A DNA stretch of 64,000 nucleotides from Streptomyces sp. Ru62. Its GTDB lineage: Bacteria > Actinomycetota > Actinomycetes > Streptomycetales > Streptomycetaceae. The stretch covers positions 62,001 to 126,000 of the forward strand of contig NZ_PQSU01000020.1 in assembly GCF_002920615.1 (NCBI RefSeq), read 5' to 3'. The notes below the pieces were generated by a model. That model had not been told where the DNA came from and searched no databases. It was given only the letters and a program-made list of their open reading frames with translations. Shown in pieces: positions 15,700 through 24,359 of the stretch (the stretch's first letter is position 1; every line of letters starts with the position of its first letter). The position numbers and the translations under genes are program-made.

Positions 15700-16395
15700 T
15701 CATGCGTGCCAGTCGAGCGGGACCTGCTTAGTGCGGTCCCAGGGGCGCTCCCAGCCCGCGAAGTGCAGCAGGCGGTCGATCACCCCGGCCGTGAAACCCC
15801 ACACCAGGGCCGATTCGACCAGGAATGCCGGGCCGCTGTGGCCACGGGGGTGGACGGCGGTGGCGCGGTGGGCGGGGTCCGTGAGATCCGCCACGGGGAC
15901 GGTGAAGACCCGCGCGGTCTCGTTCGGGTCCACGACGCCGACCGGGCTGGGCTTGCGCCACCAGCCCAGCACGGGGGTGACGACGAAGCCGCTGACCGGG
16001 ATGTACAGCCTCGGCAGCACACCGAAGAGCTGCACACCGGACGGGTCCAGCCCGGTCTCCTCCTCGGCCTCGCGCAGCGCGGCCCGCAGGGGGCCCTCAT
16101 CCTGCGGATCGCCGTCCTCCGGATCCAGCGCGCCGCCCGGGAACGACGGCTGTCCGGCGTGGGAGCGCAGCGAGCCCGCGCGCTCCATGAGCAGCAGCTC
16201 CGGGCCGCGCTCCCCCTCGCCGAACAGGATCAGCACGGCCGACTGCCGCCCCGAGCCGTTCTCCGGCGGCAGGAACCGGCTCAGCTGGAGCGGCTGGATC
16301 GTCTCGGCGGCGCGCACGACGGGCTCAAGCCAGTCCGGCAGCCCTTCCTTGCTGAGCGTCACCGGACCGCCCTGTGTGTCACTTGCCCTCGTCAT
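15700..16395 (-). CDS. Nudix hydrolase, CoA pyrophosphatase type
   Basis: 231 aa. The Nudix box runs from FPGGALDPEDGD to REAEEETGLD, with the REAEEETG catalytic helix complete; the preceding segment RSHAGQPSFPGG matches the UPF0035 signature of enzymes that split CoA to 3',5'-ADP and phosphopantetheine. I chose ATG 16395, seven bases after GGGGG; a GTG at 16401 would add two residues. It lies between nth (55 bp upstream) and marP (4 bp downstream) in one probable operon. Confidence 0.86.
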   Translation of the reverse strand: MTRASDTQGGPVTLSKEGLPDWLEPVVRAAETIQPLQLSRFLPPENGSGRQSAVLILFGEGERGPELLLMERAGSLRSHAGQPSFPGGALDPEDGDPQDEGPLRAALREAEEETGLDPSGVQLFGVLPRLYIPVSGFVVTPVLGWWRKPSPVGVVDPNETARVFTVPVADLTDPAHRATAVHPRGHSGPAFLVESALVWGFTAGVIDRLLHFAGWERPWDRTKQVPLDWHA

Positions 16396-16450
16396 CGCCA
16401 CCCCCGTCGTCCTGTCCTCTCCAACGCCCGAGGGGCCCGAGATCGTTCCG

Positions 16451-17599
16451 TCACGCGGACCCCAGCGGCGGCGCCGGTCTGCCGCCCGCGTCGAGGTAGG
16501 CCTGGGGGGGCTTGAGCCGCTGCCCCGGGAAGCCGCCCTTCTCGTACTTCAGCAGCTTCTTCGCCTTCTCCGGGTCGGTCTCGCCCTCGCCGTAGGCCGG
16601 GCAGAGCGGGGCGATGGGACAGGCTCCGCAGGCGGGCTTGCGGGCGTGGCAGATACGGCGGCCGTGCCAGATCACGTGGTGGGACAGGTCGGTCCAGTCG
16701 CTCTTCGGGAAGAGCGCGCCGACGGCGGCCTCGATCTTGTCGGGGTCGGTCTCGTCGGTCCACTTCCAGCGCCGGACCAGCCGCTGGAAATGGGTGTCCA
16801 CGGTGATCCCGGGCCGGCCGAAGGCGTTGCCGAGGACGACGAACGCGGTCTTGCGGCCCACGCCGGGCAGCGTGACCAGATCCTCCAGCGTGCCGGGCAC
16901 CTCGCCGCCGAAGTTCTCGACGAGCGCCTTGGAGAGCCCTATGACCGACTTGGTCTTGGCGCGGAAGAAGCCGCAGGGGCGCAGGATCTCCTCGACCTCC
17001 TCCGGGTCGGCGGCGGCGAGGTCCTCGGGGGTGGGGTGCTTGGCGAAGAGCGCCGGGGTGGTCTGGTTGACGCGCAGGTCGGTGGTCTGGGCCGACAGCA
17101 CGGTGGCGACCAGCAGCTGGAAGGGGTTCTCGAAGTCCAGTTCCGGGTGGGCGTACGGGTACACCTCGGCCAGCTCGCGGTTGATCCGGCGGGCGCGGCG
17201 GACCAGGGCGGTGGGGGACTCGCCGGTCGGGGGCGTGACGGCGATCTTCTTGACCGGGGCGGCCTTCCTGGCGGGCTTCTCGACGGACGCGGCCTTCTTC
17301 ACGACGGCGGTCTTCTTCATGGCCGGGGTCTTCTTGACGGCCGGGGTCTTCTTCGCGGCCTCGGTCTTCTCGGTGGCGGCCGCCTTCTTCGCTGCGGGCG
17401 CCTTCTTCGCGGTGGAGGTCTTCTGCGCGGCCGGCGTCTTCTCCGCAGCCGATGTCTTCTTCACGACAGCGGATGCCCTTTTAGCCGATTTGCCTGTTTT
17501 ATTACTTCCACCGGGATCCTGTTCGCCCACAGCGGAATCATGACGCGCAACCACCCGCCCAGCCCCCTTGCCCTGTGCTCTCACCGGCGATTTGGACAC
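16451..17599 (-). CDS. nth: Endonuclease III with lysine/alanine-rich N-terminal tail
   Basis: 382 aa, some 130 longer than the enteric enzyme. The last 250 residues are a standard DNA glycosylase/AP lyase for oxidised pyrimidines: LPGVGRKTAFVVLG is the HhH motif with the catalytic Lys, VDTHFQRL holds the catalytic Asp, and CHARKPACGACPIAPLC gives the four Cys of the [4Fe-4S] cluster. Residues about 35-120 are repeats of KK(T/A)xAxxK, an H1- or HupB-like basic tail that would bind DNA without sequence specificity. The longest frame is used for the start because the tail is continuous with it; internal starts are possible. Crp is divergent, 207 bp away. Confidence 0.9.
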   Translation of the reverse strand: MSKSPVRAQGKGAGRVVARHDSAVGEQDPGGSNKTGKSAKRASAVVKKTSAAEKTPAAQKTSTAKKAPAAKKAAATEKTEAAKKTPAVKKTPAMKKTAVVKKAASVEKPARKAAPVKKIAVTPPTGESPTALVRRARRINRELAEVYPYAHPELDFENPFQLLVATVLSAQTTDLRVNQTTPALFAKHPTPEDLAAADPEEVEEILRPCGFFRAKTKSVIGLSKALVENFGGEVPGTLEDLVTLPGVGRKTAFVVLGNAFGRPGITVDTHFQRLVRRWKWTDETDPDKIEAAVGALFPKSDWTDLSHHVIWHGRRICHARKPACGACPIAPLCPAYGEGETDPEKAKKLLKYEKGGFPGQRLKPPQAYLDAGGRPAPPLGSA

Positions 17600-17701
17600 C
17601 CGGCCAGCCTAAAGCCCGGCACCGACATCCGCCCCGGAGCCCGCTGAGCGGCCCCCGATCGGACCCCTGACGCTTACCCCGGGACACCTGTGCGGCATCC
17701 T

Positions 17702-17715
17702 TGTGACAGATCACA
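17702..17715 (+). promoter_or_regulatory. Crp-like binding site upstream of crp
   Basis: TGTGACAGATCACA: perfect TGTGA/TCACA half sites but with a 4-nt instead of the classical 6-nt spacer. It lies 92 bp before the crp start, which suggests autoregulation. The short spacing makes this tentative. Confidence 0.45.
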
Positions 17716-17806
17716 CTGTTTGGACCGTCCGGCAAAATGGGGAACACGGTCCCCTGGCACTCGGGGGAGCAAGATCCCCTGAGCAGGTCGACAAGGAGAG
17801 AACTCA

Positions 17807-18481
17807 GTGGACGACGTTCTGCGGCGCAACCCGCTCTTCGCGGCTCTCGACGACGAGCAGGCCGCGGAGCTTCGCGCCTCCATGAGTGAGGTGACCCTCG
17901 CACGCGGCGACTCCCTGTTCCACGAGGGTGACCCCGGGGACCGGCTGTACGTCGTCACCGAGGGCAAGGTCAAGCTGCACCGGACCTCCCCCGACGGCCG
18001 CGAGAACATGCTCGCCGTCGTAGGCCCCGGCGAGCTGATCGGCGAGCTGTCGCTGTTCGACCCGGGCCCCCGCACGGCCACCGCGACCGCGCTGACCGAG
18101 GTCAAGCTGCTCGGCCTCGGCCACGGCGACCTCCAGCCCTGGCTGAACGCCCGGCCCGAGGTCGCCGGCGCCCTGCTGCGCGCCGTCGCCCGCCGCCTGC
18201 GCAAGACCAACGACGCCATGTCCGACCTGGTCTTCTCGGACGTCCCCGGCCGCGTGGCGCGCGCCCTGCTGGACCTCTCCCGCCGCTTCGGCGTGCAGTC
18301 CGAGGAGGGCATCCACGTCGTCCACGACCTCACCCAGGAGGAGCTGGCCCAGCTGGTCGGCGCCTCCCGCGAGACCGTGAACAAGGCGCTGGCGGACTTC
18401 GCCCAGCGCGGCTGGCTCCGCCTGGAGGCGCGGGCCGTGATCCTGCTGGACGTCGAGCGGCTGGCGAAGCGGTCGCGCTGA
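17807..18481 (+). CDS. crp: Crp/Fnr-family transcriptional regulator Crp
   Basis: 224 aa from GTG 17807, with AAGGAGAGAA upstream. Residues 10-120 form a cyclic-nucleotide-binding beta-roll: GELIGELSLFDPGPRTATAT is the phosphate-binding cassette with Gly-Glu and Arg-Thr at the expected places. Residues 150-224 carry the winged helix; the recognition helix is in LAQLVGASRETVNKALADF (RETVxK). In Streptomyces this protein controls germination, development and antibiotic output and binds cAMP. A Crp-like dyad lies upstream. Its neighbour nth is divergent, as I recall from other streptomycetes. Confidence 0.94.
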   Translation: MDDVLRRNPLFAALDDEQAAELRASMSEVTLARGDSLFHEGDPGDRLYVVTEGKVKLHRTSPDGRENMLAVVGPGELIGELSLFDPGPRTATATALTEVKLLGLGHGDLQPWLNARPEVAGALLRAVARRLRKTNDAMSDLVFSDVPGRVARALLDLSRRFGVQSEEGIHVVHDLTQEELAQLVGASRETVNKALADFAQRGWLRLEARAVILLDVERLAKRSR

Positions 18482-18544
18482 CGCGGGGCCCCGCCGCCAG
18501 AAAACCCGGCTGCCCCGGGTGTGAGCGGACGGCACAGTAGGTCC

Positions 18545-19417
18545 ATGACCGTGCTCCCCGCCCCCGGTGGCGTCGACGCCCAGGGCCGCCTCGTCCGCGA
18601 AGGTTCCCTCGCGCGCGTGCGGCCCGCCTTCCGCCCGGTCGTGGCCGCCGTCCGCGACCGGCTGCCGGCCGTCTTCGGCGCACGTCTGCACAGCGCCTAC
18701 CTCTACGGGTCGATCCCGCGCGGCACCGCGCGCGTGGGGCGCAGCGACCTGGACCTCCTGGTCGCCCTGCACGAGGAGCCGACCGACGCCGACCGGGACG
18801 CCGTACGCGTCCTCGGGGAGGCGGTCGACCGGGAGTTCCCGCAGATCGACGGCGTCGGCACGCTGCTCTACGGCCGGGAGCGGCTGCTGAGCGACCTGGA
18901 GCGCCATGACATGGGCTGGTTCGTCGCCTGCCTGTGCACCCCGCTGCTCGGCGACGACCTCGCCGCGCACCTGCCCCGCTACCGCCCCGACTCGCTGCTG
19001 GCCCGCGAGACCAACGGCGACCTCGCCCGGTGGCTGCCGCGCTGGCGGGAGCGGATCGCGGCGGCGGAGGACACCGAGGAGGCCCGCCGGCCGCTCGTGC
19101 GCTTCATGTCCCGGCATCTCGTCCGCACCGCCTTCACGCTCGTCATGCCCCGCTGGCAGGGCTGGACCAGCGATCTGAGGGAGATGGCCGAGGTGTTCGG
19201 CGCGTACTACCCGCGGCGGGCCGGTCAGGTGCGGACGGCGGCCGAGTACGGCTACGAACCGGTCGGCGACCCGGACGTCCTGCGGTCGTACGTCGACGAC
19301 CTGGGCCCCTGGCTCGCGACGGAGTACACGCGCGTGCACGGCGTGAAGGCCCCGCGGCCGGACCAGGCCCCGTCCGTTCCCGGTGTCGCGCGGACTAGAT
19401 CAGCCCGTGCTCGCTGA
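18545..19417 (+). CDS. Nucleotidyltransferase-domain protein
   Basis: 290 aa from ATG 18545 (MTVLPAPGGVDAQG). Residues 45-75 read YLYGSIPRGTARVGRSDLDLLV, the GS(x)xRG and DxD metal-binding signature of the polymerase-beta nucleotidyltransferase fold. The remainder is helical, resembling aminoglycoside-adenylyltransferase or MNT/HEPN-type C-termini. The acceptor (a protein, tRNA or small molecule) is unknown. The final 23 bases overlap the convergent metallo-beta-lactamase gene. Confidence 0.75.
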   Translation: MTVLPAPGGVDAQGRLVREGSLARVRPAFRPVVAAVRDRLPAVFGARLHSAYLYGSIPRGTARVGRSDLDLLVALHEEPTDADRDAVRVLGEAVDREFPQIDGVGTLLYGRERLLSDLERHDMGWFVACLCTPLLGDDLAAHLPRYRPDSLLARETNGDLARWLPRWRERIAAAEDTEEARRPLVRFMSRHLVRTAFTLVMPRWQGWTSDLREMAEVFGAYYPRRAGQVRTAAEYGYEPVGDPDVLRSYVDDLGPWLATEYTRVHGVKAPRPDQAPSVPGVARTRSARAR

Positions 19418-20225
19418 GGTAGTCCATCTGGGCCCGGACCGAGAGCTCCGCCGCCGGCCACAGCGAGCGGTCGACGTCGGCGTACACATGGGCGACGACC
19501 TGGGCCGGGGTCTCGTAGCCGTTCTCGACCGCGGTCTCCACCTGGGCGAGGCGGTGGGCGCGGTGGGCGAGGTAGAACTCGACGGCGCCCTGGGCGTCGT
19601 CGAGGACCGGTCCGTGGCCCGGCAGGACGGTGTGCACGCCGTCGTCCACCGTCAGGGACCGCAGGCGGCGCAGGGAGTCCAGATAGTCGCCGAGCCGGCC
19701 GTCGGGGTGCGCCACGACCGTCGTACCGCGCCCGAGGACGGTGTCACCGGTGAGCACCGCCCGGTCGGCGGGGAGGTGGAAGGACAGCGAGTCCGCGGTG
19801 TGCCCGGGGGTCGGTACGACCCTCAGCTCCAGGCCGCCGACGGTGATGACGTCTCCGGCGGCCAGACCCTCGTCGCCCAGCCGCAGGCCCGGATCGAGGG
19901 CACGCACGCGCGTGGCGGTCAGTTCGGCGAAGCGGACGGCGCCCTCGGCGTGGTCGGGATGGCCGTGGGTGAGCAGGGTCAGGGCTATGCGCTTGCCGGC
20001 CTTCTCGGCCGTGTCCACGACGTTGCGCAGGTGACCGTCGTCCAGCGGCCCGGGATCGATCACCACGGCCAGGTCGGAGTCCGGCTCGGCGACGATCCAG
20101 GTGTTGGTGCCGTCCAGGGTCATCGCGGAGGCGTTGGGCGCCAGCACGTTGACGGCCCGTTCGGTGGCCGGGCCCGAGAGCACTCCGCCCCGGGGCTGGC
20201 CCGGCAGGGCTGCTGCGTCGGTCAT
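19395..20225 (-). CDS. Metallo-beta-lactamase-fold hydrolase (LACTB2-like)
   Basis: 276 aa. Zinc ligands are seen in LLTHGHPDHAEGA (HxHxDH), VPTPGHTADSL, LTGDTVLGRG and VLPGHGPV. The C-terminal 60 residues are a winged-helix-like extension typical of LACTB2-type proteins, whose human member is an endoribonuclease; a thioesterase or hydroxyacylglutathione-hydrolase-like role is also possible. Its ATG overlaps the TGA of the upstream Nudix gene by 4 nt, so the two are made together. Confidence 0.83.
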   Translation of the reverse strand: MTDAAALPGQPRGGVLSGPATERAVNVLAPNASAMTLDGTNTWIVAEPDSDLAVVIDPGPLDDGHLRNVVDTAEKAGKRIALTLLTHGHPDHAEGAVRFAELTATRVRALDPGLRLGDEGLAAGDVITVGGLELRVVPTPGHTADSLSFHLPADRAVLTGDTVLGRGTTVVAHPDGRLGDYLDSLRRLRSLTVDDGVHTVLPGHGPVLDDAQGAVEFYLAHRAHRLAQVETAVENGYETPAQVVAHVYADVDRSLWPAAELSVRAQMDYLSEHGLI

Positions 20226-21130
20226 GCGGGGCCTCCACCGGTCGTGTCAGCGGTCGTCTCAGCGGGCGTCGGAGCGGTCGGGACGTGCTTGGTGAACTCG
20301 TCGTGCCCGGGCCAGGAGAGGACGATCTCGCCGTCCTGGAGGCGGGCCCGGGCGAGCACCGGGGTCATGTCGCGCGCGGGAGCGGCGGCGAGCGCCTCGG
20401 CGGCGCTGCGGTACGGCAGGAGCTGGCGCAGCGTGGCGACGGTGGGCGGCATCATCATCAGCAGCTCGCCCTTGTCGTACCCGGCGGCGGCCTCCTCGGG
20501 GCGGATCCACACCGTGCGGTCGGCCTCCGTGGAGGCGTTCCGGGTGCGCTGCCCCTCGGGGAGGGCGGCCACGAAGAACCAGGTGTCGTAGCGGCGGGCC
20601 TCGAACTCCGGGGTGATCCACCGGGTCCAGGCGCCCAGCAGGTCCGAGCGCAGCACCAGGCCGCGCCGGTCGAGGAACTCGGCGAAGGACAGCTCGCGCG
20701 CGACCAGGGCGGCGCGGTCGGCCTCCCAGTCGTCGCCGGTGGTGTCGCCGACGACCGAGTCCGGGTCGGGTCCGGCCAGCAGCACGCCGGCCTCCTCGTA
20801 GGTCTCCCGCACGGCCGCGCAGACGATGGCCTGGGCGCCCGCCGCGTCGACGCCGAGCCGTTCGGCCCACCACGCACGCGTGGGGCCCGCCCAGCGGATC
20901 TGACGGTCGTCGTCCCGGGGGTCGACACCGCCCCCGGGATACGCGTACGCGCCTCCGGCGAAGGCCATGGAGGCGCGTCTGCGCAGCATGTGGACGACCG
21001 GCCCGTCCGGGGTGTCCTTCAGGAGCAGCACCGTGGCCGCGCGCCTCGGGGTCACCGGGGTGAGGGTGCCGTCCGCGAGGGCGCGGATGCGGTCGGGCCA
21101 CTCCGGGGGGTACCACTGACCGTTCGCCAT
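20222..21130 (-). CDS. Nudix hydrolase (NUDT19-like)
   Basis: 302 aa. The Nudix box is interrupted, as in NUDT7/19-type CoA hydrolases: YPGGGVDPRDDD is separated by about 35 residues from VRETYEEAGVLLAG, where the catalytic glutamates sit. MANGQWYPPEWPDRIRAL is the N-terminus. TAGCCT lies six bases before the ATG (21137-21142 on the minus strand), so the message is probably leaderless. Forms an operon with the metallo-beta-lactamase-fold gene. Substrate unknown; fatty acyl-CoA is a reasonable guess from the family. Confidence 0.83.
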   Translation of the reverse strand: MANGQWYPPEWPDRIRALADGTLTPVTPRRAATVLLLKDTPDGPVVHMLRRRASMAFAGGAYAYPGGGVDPRDDDRQIRWAGPTRAWWAERLGVDAAGAQAIVCAAVRETYEEAGVLLAGPDPDSVVGDTTGDDWEADRAALVARELSFAEFLDRRGLVLRSDLLGAWTRWITPEFEARRYDTWFFVAALPEGQRTRNASTEADRTVWIRPEEAAAGYDKGELLMMMPPTVATLRQLLPYRSAAEALAAAPARDMTPVLARARLQDGEIVLSWPGHDEFTKHVPTAPTPAETTADTTGGGPA

Positions 21131-21200
21131 GGCCGGAGGCTATCCCGTGCAGAGCGAATGTTCGAGAGGTACCCGAGGTCAGCGGGCCTGCCGGGGCGGC

Positions 21201-21665
21201 CTACCGGTCCAGCTCGACCTGGATCTCCACCTCGACGGGCGCGTCCAGCGGCAGCACCGCGACGCCGACCGCGCTGCGGGCGTGCACGCCCTTGTCACCG
21301 AGCACCTCACCGAGCAGTTCGCTGGCGCCGTTGACGACACCGGGCTGCCCGGTGAAGTCGGCCGCCGAGGCGACGAAGCCGACGACCTTCACCACGCGCG
21401 CGATGCGGTCCAGGTCGCCGACGACGGACTTCACGGCGGCGAGCGCGTTCAGCGCGCAGGTGCGGGCCAGCTCCTTGGCCTCCTCCGCCGTGACCTCGGC
21501 GCCCACCTTGCCGGTGACCGGCAGCTTGCCCTCCACCATCGGCAGCTGGCCGGCGGTGTAGACGTACACCCCCGACCGCACGGCCGGCTGGTACGCGGCC
21601 AGCGGCGGTACGACGTCCGGCAGGGCCAGACCCAGTTCGGCCAGCTTGGCCTCGACCGCGCTCAC
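21201..21665 (-). CDS. RidA-family protein (enamine/imine deaminase-like)
   Basis: 154 aa from GTG 21665, which overlaps the stop of the upstream small gene as GTGA. SAVEAKLAELGLALPDVVPP then VYTAGQLPMVEGKLPVTGKV and VVKVVGFVASAADFTGQPGV follow the trimeric YjgF/YER057c/UK114 fold. RidA removes reactive enamines left by PLP enzymes. The canonical active-site arginine in the R(N/D) motif is not obvious, so this may be one of the non-deaminase subfamilies. Cytoplasmic. Confidence 0.83.
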   Translation of the reverse strand: MSAVEAKLAELGLALPDVVPPLAAYQPAVRSGVYVYTAGQLPMVEGKLPVTGKVGAEVTAEEAKELARTCALNALAAVKSVVGDLDRIARVVKVVGFVASAADFTGQPGVVNGASELLGEVLGDKGVHARSAVGVAVLPLDAPVEVEIQVELDR

Positions 21666-21832
21666 GCGTCCTTCTCCGGCTTCTCCCGCTTCAGGTACGC
21701 CACGAGCGACTCCGGGTTGGGCCCGGGCACGACCTGGACGAGTTCGTAGCCCTGGTCGCCCCAGCTGTCCAGGATCTGCTTCGTGGCGTGGATCAGCAGC
21801 GGCACGGTCTGGTATTCCCACTTCTTGGTCAT
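21662..21832 (-). CDS. DUF4177-type small protein
   Basis: 56 aa from ATG 21832 (MTKKWEYQTVPLLIHATKQI). A compact alpha/beta protein with DSWGDQGYELVQVVPGPN, the Trp-Gly...Gly-(Y/W)ELV core typical of DUF4177. TACAGT sits seven bases before the ATG, suggesting a leaderless mRNA. Coupled by GTGA overlap to the RidA gene. Role unknown; the divergent ArsA-like gene starts 107 bp away. Confidence 0.78.
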   Translation of the reverse strand: MTKKWEYQTVPLLIHATKQILDSWGDQGYELVQVVPGPNPESLVAYLKREKPEKDA

Positions 21833-21939
21833 GGGGGCGACTGTAGCCGCTGGGAGCGGAGGGTCCGGCGGCCCACCACGGCCCCCGTTATCCACAGCCT
21901 CCCGCGTGAGTGTCGCCCGGACTGGTTAGTCTCGAAGAT

Positions 21940-22917
21940 GTGAGCAGGCTCCAGGTCGTCAGCGGCAAGGGCGGGACCGGAAAGACGACGGTCGCCGCCG
22001 CACTCGCGCTGGCCCTCGCGACCGAGGGGAAGCGGACGCTTCTCGTGGAGGTCGAGGGCCGGCAGGGCATCGCGCAGCTCTTCGAGACGGAGGCACTTCC
22101 GTACGAGGAGCGGAAGATCGCGGTCGCTCCGGGCGGCGGCGAGGTGTACGCCCTCGCCATCGATCCGGAACTGGCCCTTCTGGACTATCTCCAGATGTTC
22201 TACAAGCTCGGCGGCGCGGGCCGGGCATTGAAGAAGCTGGGCGCGATCGACTTCGCCACCACCGTCGCGCCCGGTCTCAGAGACGTCCTGCTGACCGGCA
22301 AGGCGTGCGAGGCGGTGCGCCGCAAGGACAGGTCGGGGAGATTCGTCTACGACTACGTCGTCATGGACGCCCCGCCGACCGGCCGCATCACCCGCTTCCT
22401 GAACGTCAACGACGAGGTGGCGGGCCTCGCGAAGATCGGCCCGATACACAATCAGGCACAGGCCGTGATGAGGGTGCTGAAGTCGCCGGAGACGGCCGTG
22501 CACCTGGTGACCCTGCTGGAGGAGATGCCGGTCCAGGAGACCGCCGACGGCATCGCCGAGCTCCGCGCGGCGCGGCTGCCGGTGGGCCGGGTCATCGTGA
22601 ACATGGTCCGGCCGGAGGTGTTGGACGCGGCCGATCTGGAACTCGTACGGACCGTGGAGCGTTCATCGGTCGCACAGGCGCTCTCGGCGGCCGGTCTGGG
22701 CGGGGCCCGGCGCGGCGGGAACGCCGAGAAGCTGGTGGACCCGCTGCTGGAGCAGGCCGCGGAGTACGCCGAGCGGTACGCGCTGGAGCAGGAGCAGCGC
22801 GCGGTCCTCGGCGAGCTGGACCTGCCGCTGCACGAACTGCCGCTGCTCGCCGAGGGCATGGACCTCGCGGGCCTGTACGAACTCGCCACCGAGCTGCGGA
22901 AGCAGGGGTTGTCATGA
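21940..22917 (+). CDS. ArsA-family ATPase, first of a pair
   Basis: 325 aa from GTG 21940; TAGTCT ends seven bases upstream, so leaderless. The deviant Walker A (VVSGKGGTGKTTVAAALALA) starts at residue 7 and VVMDAPPTGRITRFL is the switch II region. It belongs to the ArsA/Get3 ATPases, but lacks the two cysteine metal site of ArsA and is not next to an arsenite pump, so arsenic transport is unlikely. A targeting or anion-driven dimer with the next gene's product is the simplest reading, since the two overlap by 4 nt and could form a heterodimer replacing the fused two-half ArsA. Confidence 0.86.
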   Translation: MSRLQVVSGKGGTGKTTVAAALALALATEGKRTLLVEVEGRQGIAQLFETEALPYEERKIAVAPGGGEVYALAIDPELALLDYLQMFYKLGGAGRALKKLGAIDFATTVAPGLRDVLLTGKACEAVRRKDRSGRFVYDYVVMDAPPTGRITRFLNVNDEVAGLAKIGPIHNQAQAVMRVLKSPETAVHLVTLLEEMPVQETADGIAELRAARLPVGRVIVNMVRPEVLDAADLELVRTVERSSVAQALSAAGLGGARRGGNAEKLVDPLLEQAAEYAERYALEQEQRAVLGELDLPLHELPLLAEGMDLAGLYELATELRKQGLS

Positions 22918-24359
22918 GTCCGGACCCGGCCGAGGCGCAGGACGCCGCCCCCCACCAGGACGCGGCACGCTCGCGGCTCTCCCCCGCGCGCGTGCTGGAC
23001 ATCGATCCGCTGCTCGACGACCCGAAGACCCGGATCGTGGTGTGCTGCGGCGCGGGCGGGGTCGGCAAGACGACGACCGCGGCCGCCCTCGGGCTCCGGG
23101 CGGCCGAACGGGGCCGCAAGGTCGTCGTGCTGACCATCGACCCGGCCAGGCGGCTGGCCCAGTCGATGGGCATCGACTCCCTGGACAACGTGCCGCGCAG
23201 GGTGAAGGGCACGGAGGGTGACGGCGAGCTGCACGCCATGATGCTCGACATGAAGCGCACCTTCGACGAGGTCGTGGAGGCGCACGCGGACCGGGAGCGG
23301 GCGGCCGCGATCCTGGCGAACCCCTTCTACCAGTCGCTCTCGGCGGGCTTCGCGGGCACGCAGGAGTACATGGCGATGGAGAAGCTGGGCCAGCTGCGGG
23401 CCAGGGACGAGTGGGACCTGATCGTGGTCGACACCCCGCCCTCCCGCTCGGCACTGGACTTCCTGGACGCGCCCAAGCGGCTCGGCTCCTTCCTGGACGG
23501 CCGGCTCATCCGGCTGCTGACCGCCCCCGCCAAGCTGGGCGGCCGCGCGGGGATGGCCTTCCTCAACGTCGGCATGTCGATGATGACCGGCACGCTGGGC
23601 AAGCTGCTGGGCGGTCAGCTGCTGAAGGACGTGCAGACGTTCGTCGCCGCGATGGACACCACCTTCGGTGGCTTCCGCACGCGCGCGGACGCCACCTACA
23701 AGCTGCTCCAGGCACCCGGCACGGCGTTCCTGGTGGTGGCGGCACCGGAGCGGGACGCCCTGCGCGAAGCCGCGTACTTCGTGGAGCGGCTGGCCGCGGA
23801 GGACATGCCGCTGATGGGCCTGGTGCTCAACCGGGTCCATGGCAGCGGGGCCGGACGGCTGTCGGCCGAGCGGGCGCTCGCAGCTGCGGAAAATCTTGAG
23901 GACCCCCGCATTGTCGATCAGGGGGACGGGAAAGCTGGACTTCGTAACTCTCCCGATACGTACGGCAGTTCACGAACTCCCGCAGCCGAGGCAGCGGCTC
24001 GTCCCGCGGCCGAGACCGCAGCACAACCGCCAGCTGAGACCACAGCACAACCGGCAGCCGAGGCCGCAGCACAACCCGCGGCCGAGACCGCGGCCGAGAC
24101 CGCAGCCACCGCTTCCGAGGAAGGCTCCCCCGCCGACACGGAGCGCTCCGTCGACCGGCTCACCGCGGGACTGCTGAGGTTGCACGCCGACCGCATGCAG
24201 CTGCTCTCGCGTGAGCAGCGCACGCGTGACCGTTTCACCGCCCGCCACCCCGAGGTGGCGGTGGTCGAGGTACCCGCGCTGCCCGGCGACGTCCACGACC
24301 TCACGGGCCTGCGCGACATCGGTGACCGCCTGGCGGCCGGACGACCGGAACACACGTAG
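22914..24359 (+). CDS. ArsA-family ATPase, second of a pair, with Ala/Pro-rich insert
   Basis: 481 aa, ATG overlapping the previous stop. Walker A VVCCGAGGVGKTTTAAALGL at about residue 45, and VVDTPPSRSALDFLD as the switch region. Residues about 350-400 are a low-complexity insert made of AE(T/A)AAQPAAE-type repeats, inserted between the ATPase core and a C-terminal HPEVAVVEVPALPGDVHD segment that belongs to the fold. An insert in this position is variable and disordered by composition. Probably the partner of the preceding ATPase. Upstream of wblA in convergent orientation. Confidence 0.86.
   Translation: MSPDPAEAQDAAPHQDAARSRLSPARVLDIDPLLDDPKTRIVVCCGAGGVGKTTTAAALGLRAAERGRKVVVLTIDPARRLAQSMGIDSLDNVPRRVKGTEGDGELHAMMLDMKRTFDEVVEAHADRERAAAILANPFYQSLSAGFAGTQEYMAMEKLGQLRARDEWDLIVVDTPPSRSALDFLDAPKRLGSFLDGRLIRLLTAPAKLGGRAGMAFLNVGMSMMTGTLGKLLGGQLLKDVQTFVAAMDTTFGGFRTRADATYKLLQAPGTAFLVVAAPERDALREAAYFVERLAAEDMPLMGLVLNRVHGSGAGRLSAERALAAAENLEDPRIVDQGDGKAGLRNSPDTYGSSRTPAAEAAARPAAETAAQPPAETTAQPAAEAAAQPAAETAAETAATASEEGSPADTERSVDRLTAGLLRLHADRMQLLSREQRTRDRFTARHPEVAVVEVPALPGDVHDLTGLRDIGDRLAAGRPEHT

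Noticed and set aside
21940..24359. Arsenite pump ATPase (ArsA) working with the ars cluster
   Set aside because: The two proteins lack the metal-binding cysteines, are 15 kb away from the ars genes and belong to the chromosomal core.
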